64,000 nt of DNA, taken from assembly GCA_932521025.1 (NCBI GenBank), contig OW051472.1, positions 930,001 through 994,000 of the forward strand, read 5' to 3'. Under the pieces are notes generated by a model. That model was not told the origin of the DNA. It worked only from the letters and a program-made list of their open reading frames with translations, and ran no database searches. This stretch comes from Oscheius onirici (Eukaryota; Nematoda; Chromadorea; Rhabditida; Rhabditidae). Position numbers and translations under genes: made by a program. Positions 10,577 through 20,930 of this stretch are shown here, in pieces (positions within the stretch are counted from its first letter, which is position 1; each line of letters begins with the position of its first letter).

Positions 10577-10794
10577 ATGTATCCCTACGGAACCGGCTAC
10601 GGAAATCCTGGCTACGTTGGCACTGGCACTGGCATGGGAATGGGCATGGGCTGGCCGTACCGATGGGAACTGCGGGCATGATGCCCGGCGTCGTCGGAAC
10701 ACCTATGATGGGAGCTGGCATCGGAATGGGTGGCGCCTACGGAATGTGTGGAGGACCCATGCACTGTCAGAATCCCTACTGTGCTCACATGTGA
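10577..10794 (+). pseudogene. Gly/Met-rich small peptide gene with apparent frameshift
   Basis: From ATG 10577 the frame gives MYPYGTGYGNPGYVGTGTGM and a GMGMG run, then leaves the repeat pattern and stops at 10679-10681. From about 10662 the next frame continues the same composition (MGTAGMMPGVVGTPMMG, then GGAYGMCGGPMHCQNPYCAH) and stops at 10792-10794. A one-base loss in the run CCGTACCG would explain the break, as would an assembly error. The gene is otherwise intact: a TATA box 52 bp upstream, no intron, AATAAA at about 10798. Small Gly-rich nematode peptides are often male-germline or cuticle-associated; no specific role is claimed. Confidence 0.6.
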
Positions 10795-11982
10795 ACTAAT
10801 AAAAACTCTCTGACTCTCTTTTTTAAAGCTTTAAAAACAATGCGATCTGCGGAAAAATTTGATGAATGGACCAGCTTGTCGGCTACAATCCTTCTTGAGC
10901 AATTGTTAGGATACAGTTCCTTTTCTTGATCGAACAAACATATGATTTCTTCCAGAAACTGCCCTCCTTTTCACACGTTTAACTGAAACGGAAATTTTCA
11001 AAAAATTAATAATAGTTTTCTGCTGAAATCCACTTTAAATTGCTCTCGCGTCTGTGTGTGCGTGTGTGTGTCTGAAGCTCTAGTTAGCAATTATTATGGG
11101 AGATTTGTGAAGATCTGATTGCATCGGGAGTTTAAACAGGTCTCGACAAGTCAATTAGCAAGTGTGTGGACTTGGATTATTTTTGACTGGGGGATGGTTT
11201 CCAGACAGTAGAGAATCAAGTGCGGGTTAGCAATACGGGAAAGCGTTCAAGGGGGGTTTCTACTATAACTTCAGCTCCATCGGGGCGATATCACAACTGG
11301 AAAACAGGGCACACAGTAGGACATGAGTGTATGGAAATAGGGACAGGGAGATCACCAGGGAAGGATATGCACACGGAAATTACACGAAGGGATACAGGGC
11401 CGACAGAAGGGAAAATTGGACAGAAGAAAGGGGACATGCCGATGGGGACAGTGCGCGAAGTGTTCTAACGACTTTGGTAGACTTTTACAGGGACTGTGTG
11501 ACTGGAAGAGAATGACAAGGGGAGAACGGAAGGGACAGTAGGACTGAGACTCACTAAAGATAGGAACGGGCCGGGCGATTCGCTCAAGTCCTTCACTTTG
11601 ACATTAGGAAAGGAAAAAAGGAGGGAGCGAGTTCCAATTCTGCTGTTTCTTTGGAGGGTCAGGCAGAATGCCTGAAGGAGAGTAACAAAGGATGAATGAA
11701 ATGGAATCCACGGCTAGGGCTCCGTGACAGAGCGAGGTCATGAATTTCTACTTTAGCCCTGGAAGGGCGTTGCCAACCTTGTAGAAAGTATGTGCCACAG
11801 ACTAGAAATCTTGTCGAGAACTTGTAAAAAACAAAAATCTCGACAAGAACTTGCAAATAATATTTACAGATAGCCATCTTCTCTAGATCACTGTTCTCTC
11901 CTCTAGATCACTGTTCATCTTCATGGGTCCACTGCTCACAATAAGATCATATATCAGTCTAGGACGTGAACATTACAAGGAC
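10795..11982. other. intergenic stretch with second repeat copy and TG microsatellite
   Basis: Contains a short (TG)n run at about 11053-11072, G-rich tracts at 11220-11520 and the second dispersed repeat copy at 11451-11782. CTCTAGATCACTGTTC is repeated in tandem at 11881-11912. No supported gene. Confidence 0.4.
11451..11782. repeat. dispersed repeat, copy 2
   Basis: Partner of 10132-10418: same first 30 nt (GTGCGCGAAGTGTTCTAACG onward) and same last 25 nt (CTGGAAGGGCGTTGCCAACC), with about 45 bp of extra internal sequence. Confidence 0.65.
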
Positions 11983-12198
11983 TCAGAAACCAAAACTGTC
12001 AAAAATAGACCTACTGTTTGCTGTGAGTTTCCAATCCAGATCAGTTGACAAGGGTTTGTAAATTTTCTGGGATCTAGAGTGACCACTGTCCCATGACTTC
12101 AGTAGGCGTTGAGCCGACGTTCTGTTCAGGAAACTCCCACAGTTCAGAAGAAGAGTGACACTGTCGTCACAGAGATCCGTGTCCCCATTCGGCACCAT
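11983..12198 (-). CDS. possible small minus-strand gene, divergent from the lectin
   Basis: A 71-codon ORF starts MVPNGDTDLCDDSVTLLLNC ten bases after TTATCAG, an acceptor-like site. It is hydrophilic, with no signal peptide or recognised motif. It lies head-to-head with the two-CTLD lectin, 72 bp apart, so both could share the GATA/TATA region. Composition looks protein-like, but length alone does not prove coding. Confidence 0.3.
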   Translation of the reverse strand: MVPNGDTDLCDDSVTLLLNCGSFLNRTSAQRLLKSWDSGHSRSQKIYKPLSTDLDWKLTANSRSIFDSFGF

Positions 12199-12206
12199 CT
12201 TTTTCC

Positions 12207-12226
12207 TGATAAGCTGTGTTTATAAA
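12207..12226 (+). promoter_or_regulatory. GATA site and TATA box of the two-CTLD lectin gene
   Basis: TGATAAG at 12207-12213 matches the site bound by intestinal GATA factors (ELT-2 type) in nematodes. TTTATAAA at 12219-12226 lies 45 bp before the start codon. Intestinal, immunity-type expression is inferred only. Confidence 0.5.
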
Positions 12227-12270
12227 CACACTGATTTTGGCACTTGTTATCAACTTTCTGGTCATACAGA

Positions 12271-14037
12271 ATGCTAATTTCTCTGCTGCTACTCTTCGCT
12301 GGAGCTTTAGCAGGACGGTGTCCTTTCCCTGATGTCTACAATCCTTACGACGAAAAGTGAGTTCTCTTTTTTGATAGTCACTTGCCCTACATATTTCCAG
12401 TTGTTACTCGGTAGTACATCTCTCGGCTTCCTGGACTCCAGCTCTCGCAGTCTGTAAGCTGGTTGGAGGAGAGATAGTGACTCCGACATCCTCCTTCGAA
12501 GATTCCACGTTTTCGCAATATTTTCAAGGCAAGTCGAAGAGGGAAAATCTGTTAGAATTTGGTTTAGATTTGAACGTGGATTGGACTTGGCTCGGAGCCC
12601 GTGTGACCATCTTCAACGAGGTTTTCAATACGGATGGGAAGCTTCTGAGCTACAACAAATGGGCTCCAGGTGCTAATTTCGATGAGGGAATGTGAAACTG
12701 TGACTTTTAGGGCAACCAAACAGGAAGCAAGGGGACTGTGTCAAGATGAGTTCAGACGGCTATTGGTATACCGAAGACTGTGGAAAGAGTCTGAGATTCT
12801 TCTGCAAATACCAGCCGAATACTGTACGGCCGTCTACAGCTGTTCCGACTGAAGAAAAGACTCATACAGTAACTCAAACTCAAGCTACTACTACCCAGAA
12901 GACTGTTCAGACTGCCTCTCCTACTACAGTTGTGCCTGTCAGAACTGAAGCTGCAGAACTTCCCACAACGCAGAAAGAAGATCCTGTGAGGACTACATCA
13001 GTTCCATCTGGAAGAACTTCTGAGCCTGAGACTCCAGCACAGAAGACCACCGAAACTCCTACTGGAATTACTGCTGACCCCGACACGGATTCTCCTACTA
13101 CTGAAAAGGCTGTGACCGACTGTTCCCGTAAGTTGTTCAAATAGAATTGTGATATGCTATTTTTGGTAATACCTCGTCTGGCACCCATATTTGAATATTT
13201 TTGGCGGGAACTTGCGCCAAACGTCCAAATTTTCCTTTTTTTAATATTTTCCACTCATTTTAGCACTTTCTAAGTGCATTCATTGAACTCTACGTGCAAA
13301 ATTACCCCTAGAGGGTGTAAGTTGCACTGAAAAGCTTGGAGTTTCGACAAACGGCTTGGATCAAGAGCAAATGACCAAAATGCCTATTTTGATCAATTTT
13401 TCGAGCATGTTATTCACTCTAAGGGTAATTTTGCACGTAGAATTCAATGAACGCACTTAGAATGTGTCAAAATAAGTGGAAAAGATTAAAAAATAGAAAA
13501 TTTGGTCGTTTGGCGCAAGTTCCCGCCAAAAAATATTCAAATAGGGAGGGGGGGGGGGTGCCAGCCGTAGTATTATCCTTTTTTTTCAGAGAAGTCATGT
13601 CCTCGCGGCTTCACTTTCAATCCCGAAACCTGTGCCTGTTATTTGGTAAGCTTCCCTTTGTTCCCTTTATTATTGACTTTCAGCTGACTTACTCCACAAT
13701 GAACTGGAATCAGGCTGAGAACTACTGTCGCAAGCAGAATGCCCACTTGACTTCGATTCACAGTCGCGATGAGGCCAAGTTCATCACGAATTTGGTCACG
13801 CTGCCTGGTCATCTGATTCACGTCGGTCTCCAATACCAGTCCAAAAAGGGCTGGACTTGGTCCGATGGATCAATCAATGACTACAACGATTTCGCTCCTC
13901 ATCAACCCATTGGATCCTTGACCATTTCCGGTTGCGGTGCTCTCTATGGGAACGGCTACTTCTACTCGCCTTATCTGACCAACCAGCCTTGCAGCTCCTT
14001 CTATCTTCATGCTGTCTGCAAGATGCCACTTCTCTAA
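12271..14037 (+). CDS. clec: secreted C-type lectin with two CTLDs and a mucin-like linker
   Basis: Five exons join in phase: 12271-12356, 12401-12669, 12711-13127, 13590-13645 and 13684-14037 (393 residues). A signal peptide MLISLLLLFAGALAGRC opens the protein. CTLD1 runs from NCYSVVHLSASW through WLGARV and KWAPGQPN to DCVKMSSDGYWYTEDC and LRFFCKY. A linker of about 100 residues rich in Thr/Pro/Ser follows and is probably O-glycosylated. CTLD2 has SCPRGFTFNPETCACY, NWNQAENYCRKQNAHLTSIH, GWTWSDGS and CGALYGNG, and ends AVCKMPLL. CTLD1 keeps a QPN-type loop, so Ca2+/sugar binding is possible; CTLD2 lacks an EPN/QPD motif. Introns of 38-44 nt are normal here; intron 3 (462 nt) is long only because of a MITE. 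AATAAA is near 14053. Confidence 0.9.
13166..13578. mobile_element. long-arm palindromic MITE in lectin intron 3
   Basis: The ends GGTAATACCTCGTCTGGCAC and the complement of GTGCCAGCCGTAGTATTATC are inverted. Arms of roughly 150-190 bp contain GGCGGGAACTTGCGCCAAAC and GTGCAAAATTACCCCTAG. A run of 11 G is on the right arm. It fills nearly the whole intron. Confidence 0.7.
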
Positions 14038-14304
14038 TTGAGCAGACAGAGACAATAAACTTGTTCTTTTTTTCCTTTCAATGTTCTGAATCAGAAACAG
14101 TAAATTTCTTTATTTTTATAAAAAAGTAACTGTAGTTGCGGCGATGTGAAAAAAATTGAAGATATTTTATCTTCAACATGTCCCTCTTTTGTTCTTGTTT
14201 TTGTTCTTTTTTTGTTCTTGTTTTTGTTTTGTGCATATTCGGATTCAGCATAAAAAATATTCCTAGGAAAAATTTAGCAAAACAATTTTCCGAGAAAAAA
14301 TGTT

Positions 14305-14372
14305 TGGGGTAGAATCGAACCCGGATGTCTCGGCGTCCAAACCCTTACGCGTTAGCGTGGCAATAGGCCAGC
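14305..14372 (-). pseudogene. tRNA-like relic (minus)
   Basis: Read on the minus strand: TGGCCTATTGCCACGC, a middle arm, then CCGGGTTCGATTCTACCCC, which has a good B box. The acceptor stem does not pair. Confidence 0.45.
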
Positions 14373-14649
14373 CACAGACAGACAGATAGACACCGTTGCG
14401 CTTTAGCGTTATCAAGTTATTGTTCTCTTCTCCACAAATCCCCTTCTCTTCAAAGAATCCACTTTTTAACAGATCCAGATATATCACTTAAAACCTGTGG
14501 GGTTGCAATTTTTGCCATAAAATTTTTGACCAAATTTCGGTCGCCGTGGCTCAGCCTTAAAAAATTTTCGGGCTTTGATGGTACGTATCTAACTATACCA
14601 TACATAGGGCCCGGAGAGAAACAAAAGCTAAGCGATTTATAATTATAAG

Positions 14650-17600
14650 GTAAACTCGACAGTTCACATACCAAGTCGTTTTTCAATAGTCACAGACTCG
14701 ATAGTTCACACACCGAGTTGTTTTCCCGTAACCACAACTGAGCAATATATTCCTTTTTCATTTCAAAATACCTTTCGACCCCCAACTTTTCTTGTCCACT
14801 GTGGTCCTGTCACCCCATATCAAATGTCCGCTCGTGTCGTCTGTCACTTCAAATTAGTCTCAGCACCTGTACCGGGCCTAATCAGAACTCGTCTGCTTCC
14901 CATCTCGCGCGTTTTTCTGTTTCCTCTGAGAGAGAGACAGTTCAAATTGAGCGTCCGAGATAAGAGAGGAGGTAAACAAGAAACTCCCTCATGTGAATAC
15001 CATGCCAAAACGAGGCCAAAACCTGTCCCATCCGACCATAATTTGCGTATATGGGAGAAAGAGATGCAGAAATGGCCTTGATCATACAGGAAAATAGACA
15101 GCTCGGCTGAATTTATGGACTATCTCAGTTTTTTTGTTCGATAGTTTTTTTTTTGTTAAAAAATTGCCACAATTAAACTTTTCATAGAAGTTAAAATGTG
15201 CCACAGAGTCGACAGTACACATGCCTAGTAGTTTTCCAGTAGCCACAGACTCGACAGTTCACACGAGAAGTCGTTTTCCAGGTTCCTAATGTTTCCTCCA
15301 AGTTCCCTTTTGGTTGACCTTCACTCCACTTTTTCCCATTTCTAGAGTGCTAATTCATCTCTAGCCCCATTCTCAACTCAACTACTGGACGACCTCTCTT
15401 TCTCGCTTTAGCGCTACAGCCATTATTCCAAATGGAGTGTCCTCCGCGGCCGAAAAGAGGAACCAGAGGGTGTTTCCCGAAGATGGGTCAAAAGATCGAG
15501 ACTAAACTCATGTTGTGAAAAACAGAACGAAAAATTTGAAAAGGAACCAGATCAAAGCTACAGACTCGACAGTTCACACGCAAAATCGTTTTCCACTATC
15601 AACCGTCTCGACAGTTCACACACTGAGTCGTTCTCAGTAACCACAAAACAGTTTTCTTAGTCCCTGTACCAAATTTCTGTCTCCATACTGTCCATAGGCC
15701 CTCTTCCATTTTTTTCTTTATCTCCTAATCCCTTCTTATCCCTGACCGCTCCTTTTGTTGCCTCCATCAACGGGACACAAATCCATGAGAGAGGGTCCTC
15801 TTCCCTCTCACATCAATTTACCGAGTGGTCTTTGTCACGCCGACCTCTAATTATGGCACGGTACAGTTAGTTTTTTCATCGGAGGCTCTCGGACTGAAAG
15901 GAGCTTCTTTCGAGAATTTTTTCTCTGTCGCAAACAGGGGATCGGAACTTGTTGTTTGTCTTCTTGGTCAGATCGAGGACGGGCGAGATGAGCAGAAATC
16001 AAGAAAAAAGCAGGGAAACACCCAAAATTAAGTTCAGGGATGAACGGTCGAGTCTTTAGCTACTGGAAAACTACTTGTCGTGTGAACTGTCGAGACTGTA
16101 GTCACTGAAGAGCAAGGCGTGTAAACTATCGAGGCTGTAGCTACTGAACAACAAGGCGCGTGAATTGTCGAGTCTGTGGCTCCTCCAGTCTCTTCCACAA
16201 AGTCAAGAACTCTTTGTGCCTCTCATTCAAACAGAAAGTTCTTTGTCTCTTTCTTGACCCTCAGTTGGCCCACACCTGTACCCTTTGTTGACCCCCAAAC
16301 AAGGTCCAAACACACCTGGCTTTGGTCCTCTCTTGGCGGTCAGATAGACCCCCTGTCGGGTCCCTTCTTTGGTTACATAATCGTATTGATGGTCTCCCCC
16401 ATCTGGGTTTCGTGAGAGCAGCTCTATGTCTCTTTGTTAGCTGAGCTCCATGGGAGAGTCGTTCCCCCTTTGGAGTCAACAGCTGTAATTTGAGCTGGGT
16501 CAGCTTTCGGAGCAGAGTCACAAATGGATAAATATTTTGGGAAGGAAGATGGAGGAAGGAAGTGCTGGTTACGGAGCGTGGGCGATTTGAGGGAACCAGT
16601 AAGCCACAGACTCGACAGTTCACACTCCAAAACTAGCAAGCTACAGACTCGACAGTTCACACTCCAAGCTGTTTTACACTAGCCACAGACTCGACAGTTC
16701 ACACTCCGTCGTTTTCCTGATTTTGAAAGCGCAAATTCATAGAACAGAAGCATATTTTTTCCCTTATTTGCTCCACATGCACTCAAAACGTCTCTCCCTA
16801 ATCCCTGTCGGTTTGAGTCTCTGTCACTCAGCATACATGTTTGTCTTGTCTTTTCGCAGTTTCTGCGGCTTCCCCATTCAGTCCCCGAAATGTATACACT
16901 TCACCTCAATCTGACGAGGCCAAAGAACGATTACGGCTGAAATTGAGAGACGGACGTACGGGAGACAGCTTTACACCTTCCTGGATGTCAGGAGCTCTCT
17001 CGTATCTTGTGAGAAGCTCATAAGATCAAAAGAATAGTCGATAGTCTTAGGTTACCCCGCTCTGGGAATCGTCTCTGTCTGAGTCCCTGAAAATCAAATG
17101 ACCAGTGACTGATCGACGATCAACTACTGGATAGTACAATTATTATGCAGCGGAGTCGTTTGTCCAGCTGGTGACCGTGGTCTGATGTTGAAGAGAGATG
17201 AGGGTATACCGGGATTACCACCATCTGGCCAGATTGATTGAATAAAAAGTTAGTACAGCCTCAACAGTTCACACACAGAGTCGTTTTCCAATACATAGCT
17301 ACAGACTCGACAGTTCACACGCAGAGTAGTTTTCCAACAGTTACTGCTTCGACAGTTCACACGCAAAGTCGTTTAGTTAACTTTTAGGTATTAATTCTGT
17401 CCTCCTTCTCTAGTCCTACTCCAATTATTATTCCAATATATATCCAGTTTCAATTAGCCCAAATTGTAGTTGCTCTTTTGCACTCTGTCTCTCTCCCTCT
17501 CCATCTTCGTGCAAATTACATGTCCAATTCATGTTCGGCGGCTAGTTTCACAACAATGGAGAGAGTAGAAGTTCAGAGTTTGGTCACACATAGGGTCACA

Positions 17601-17815
17601 CGAAGAACAATAAACTCTCGGTAGGGATAATGACACCTCTTGGGTTTAGGTAACAATGGCTCTCTGTATATACAAGGAGGGTCAAGTGTAATTAACGGCT
17701 TCGTGCAACAATAGATTGACCGCTATGTGTGTAGTCTTCTTTTCTGCGTTCCGGAATATAATTTTTAGAAAACTGGAGAAACGACTCGGCGTGTGAAATG
17801 TCGAGCCTGTAGCAA
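14650..17815. repeat. 42-bp interspersed repeat array, about 16 copies in clusters
   Basis: The unit reads roughly GCCACAGACTCGACAGTTCA, then CACNCNNAGTCGTTTTCCAN. Plus-oriented copies lie near 14653, 14692, 15204, 15243, 15562, 15603, 16602, 16637, 16680, 17258, 17296 and 17343. Minus-oriented copies lie near 16047-16180 (three or four) and 17783. They come in groups of two to four separated by 300-600 bp of unrelated sequence. Clusters are uniform in orientation. Some overlap short ORFs that begin MNCRVC, which are by-products of the repeat. Confidence 0.75.
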
Positions 17816-18367
17816 CAATTTTTCTACCAGTTCGTGACTTTCATGTGCATTTACGCTGAAGTCTGTTAATTTGCCCCCCGTAGAACGACCCCTTACGCTC
17901 TCGTTTAATTAGACGTGTCCAATTTGGTCAACATTAATGGATCTCCAGACAGGAATTAGCACAGCTTTTGCCGCCTGTTTGGCATGATGCCTGTGTGTGC
18001 GTACACACGTTGTGTAATGTAAGGCTCGAAGGATCAGAGCCACCAATCTCGGGTCAATATTTTGATTGGGTCCGTCTGTTTTTGCAGAGATCTATGGAAT
18101 TTCTGAGTACTGGAACCTAAAAATAGACTGAGAGTCAGAGTTAGAGATCACTTGTAAAACTTGGTCCCCCACATTCCTCCGGCCCTGTCCTTTACTTTTC
18201 CAGAGATCAGTACACATGTTCTACTGCCAGAGAGAAACTGCCAGCTGTTTCATTTGTCTGGTCGGGAGAAAGAGAGAGACGTACAACTTTTCAGAGATCG
18301 ATTCTCTCTGAACAACATGGTCTGGACACCCACGCACTGTCTCTGTCTGCCTTTCTGACACTCTGAC

Positions 18368-19042
18368 AGGGGCGCTATCTTTACACCTCCTAAGCATGGG
18401 TTTTTGCGGGTCCGCGGGGGAAATCTAAACTTTCCGGCTTTCGTTTGCATTTTCCAGCTTTATCCCAGTAAGCAAAGTTGTAGCCCTGATCAAACTGCAA
18501 AGTTGTTGAGCTTGATCAGTGCTACAACTTTGCTCACTGGGAAAAAACTGGAAAATGCAAACGAGAGCCGGAAAATTTAAGTTGTCCCTGCCGCCCCCCA
18601 AAAATCAAGTTGGGGGGGGGGGATAAAGAAACCGGTCCTAGTGCATAAGTGGGGGTCTTAAGAAACTTCGGGGGTCTTAAAAAAAGAAAGATGGTTTTTA
18701 TCGCTTGTTTTCAGTTTTTTTCTTTCTGTCGCTCGGATTTCCCATAACAAAGTTGTTTTTTGCAACAAAGAAAGAAAGTTATGACTTCTACAGCCCAACT
18801 CAGATACACAGCGAGAGTGATAACCCCTTATAAATGCTTAGGCTATCACTAAAAGCAGACTGATTGCCAGGAAGTTATGACATCCCATACCCAACTGAAA
18901 GCCCACAGCGAGAATGATAATCCCTGCTAAAAGCTTAGGCTATCACCAGAAGCATACTTTGAAAAATTCCGTTCTTTTTTTTAAGACCCCCGATACTTTT
19001 TAAGACCCCCACTTATGCACTAGGACCAAGAAACCTGCCCCT
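18368..19042. mobile_element. palindromic element copy 1, interrupted by another MITE
   Basis: The ends AGGGGC...CTTTACACC and AAAGAAACCTGCCCCT are inverted. The inner arms TTTCCGGCTTTCGTTTGC / CAAACGAGAGCCGGAAAA and CAAAGTTGTAGC / GCTACAACTTTG form a hairpin. CTGAC flanks both sides (18363-18367 and 19043-19047), a likely 5-bp target duplication. The second MITE sits in the right end. A fuller uninterrupted relative is at 30741-31160. Confidence 0.75.
18634..19027. mobile_element. hAT-like MITE nested in the preceding element
   Basis: Begins GGTCCTAGTGCATAAGTGGG and ends with its complement; the inverted repeats are about 52 bp. The 8-bp word AAGAAACC flanks both sides (18626-18633 and 19028-19035), which fits a hAT-type duplication. 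The interior contains a degenerate direct duplication of about 85 bp (AAGTTATGAC...GCTTAGGCTATCAC). Confidence 0.85.
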
Positions 19043-19232
19043 CTGACTCTCTATGACTTTCTGTTTCTCTGACTCTCTGTCTCTCAGTCTCTCTGACTCT
19101 CTGATTTTCTGTTTCTCTGTCCCTCTGTTTCTTCCAGTCCCCCTACCCAATCATAATTGGATCCCTCATTACCCAGTAACTCTACCTCCTTTGCACACTA
19201 AGCAGACCCCTCATTATAAGCTAATAGTCGAG

Positions 19233-19240
19233 TGACGTCA
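19233..19240. promoter_or_regulatory. CRE (TGACGTCA)
   Basis: Perfect palindromic CREB/ATF site, followed by ATC. A second perfect CRE in AATAG context lies at 30275-30282, and a near match (CGACGTCAATAG) is near 59450. Confidence 0.4.
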
Positions 19241-20930
19241 ATCCGTACAAGCTAGCTCCCGGCCGATCAGAAGCACCCCACTTATGTCCAGTACATATGC
19301 TAATGAGGTGATATGTTTGATCAGACGTGTTTGTCACCTACTGGCCGGCGATCTTTCGGTCTCTCTCCATCTCGATTGGGTAGTCAAGCGGAATCAGAAG
19401 ACTTCTATATAGTTCACCCCTTAATATTCAGTGAGAGTACGTGACCATGGGAGAAACCTAATAAAAAACATCTGCGGTCCATCTGGCGCTTGACCGGTGG
19501 CAGTTGAGAGAAACGGTAAATCTGCCATCGAGATGACGCAACCCTGAGCTCTATTAATCGGTCGCGAGATATTACACAGAGATTGAGAAGATGATGTCAG
19601 CTAAATTAGAGGATCAGTGATTAATTGGAAGAACTGTACGGTAAGACGGAGAACCAGACTTTCTGAGCTCAAGCCCTATTGTCCGATTCTGGAGATCTGG
19701 ATGCCGCAGACTCTTTTGTTCTTTTTACAGTCACATTTACATTTACACATTTTTTACAGTACAGATCTCTGAAAGTCTCTGTTTACAACAGACTCAGACT
19801 GTCTAATATCAGAGTGTAACTCTCTGTCTCTAGTTTCCAAAGCTGACAGTCTTCTGATCCTATTCTCACTGTCAGTGCACAAACATCTCCTGGTCAATAG
19901 TTTCTACAGAATAGAGAGACAGTGTCTTATCCACTAAATTTTTCCAATGACTCTTAATTTCCAGAAAATTCTACTGTTCAGATGCTGGAAACCTTAAACA
20001 AAACCTCCAGACTCTCTGTCTCTCTGTATAGGTGGCAATTAACAACTCTATTGTTGACTAGATCGCTGGATAGAGAGACAGTAAACTTTTTTTTTATTTG
20101 AGTGACTGACCTGACCGAACGGTCCCGACATCCTCTCCTGATCAGTTGACATACCCTCTCCAGTTCTCTCTCTCTCACAAGTGAGACTGCTACTGAACTG
20201 ACAGTCTGTTCCCACAGTCTGTTTTCCAGATCAGTCCCTATCCTCTGACTCTTACACTGAACTGACCGACTGTTCCCATGCTCTCGTACTCTTCCAGATC
20301 TGATCAGTCCCTCTCATCTCTTTCCCTGTCTCTCTTCCGACAGATCGCGTGTTGCTGGACACCTTAAACAAAGCCTCCAGATTCTCTCTGTATAGGTGGC
20401 AATTAAGACTGCATGGGACTTCTCCTCTGACCCTTTGGCGACACGCAACAATTGACCCGTCTCCCGTCGTGAAGCCCTCATGTGTACTTTCTCTCATTAC
20501 GGAGATCTTTCAAAGAGATCCGCCGTCGTCTTTTCTTCGGGCCGACAGTTAATGCAGCCGCTGGCTTATTAATGAAATGGCTAATGGCAACAACAACCCA
20601 TCCTCCCGATTTTACAGCCAAATGGCAGCCAAGATCAGCCTTGGAAAACCACGTGCAAAAATAGCTGTACCATCTGGCGGGTCTTTTCAATTGCAATCGG
20701 ATTTGCAGAGGGGGAGAAGATCGAAATATGCATGGACTTTGCGTGTGGCGTGACTCTCTCTCTCTCTCTGCTTTTGTAAAAGTTCAGTCTGTTCATTGTT
20801 GGATGGAGAGGAAGTTTCTTTGAAAGAAGAGAGAGTCACAGTTTTTGGACAGAGTCTATGGGAGTCACAGTTTTTGAGAGAGTGACAGTTTTTGTATAGA
20901 GTCAATAGTCGGGTTTAGGACAGTATAGGT

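Larger units (their letters stand above)
17816..20930. other. noncoding stretch with nested MITEs and pyrimidine tracts
   Basis: Outside the nested elements (18368-19042) there are CTCTGACTCTCTGT tracts (19040-19130, 19780-20340). A perfect CRE, TGACGTCA, is at 19233-19240. An island at 20480-20660 has AATGAAATGGCTAATGG-like homeodomain words. No supported coding exon. Confidence 0.5.
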
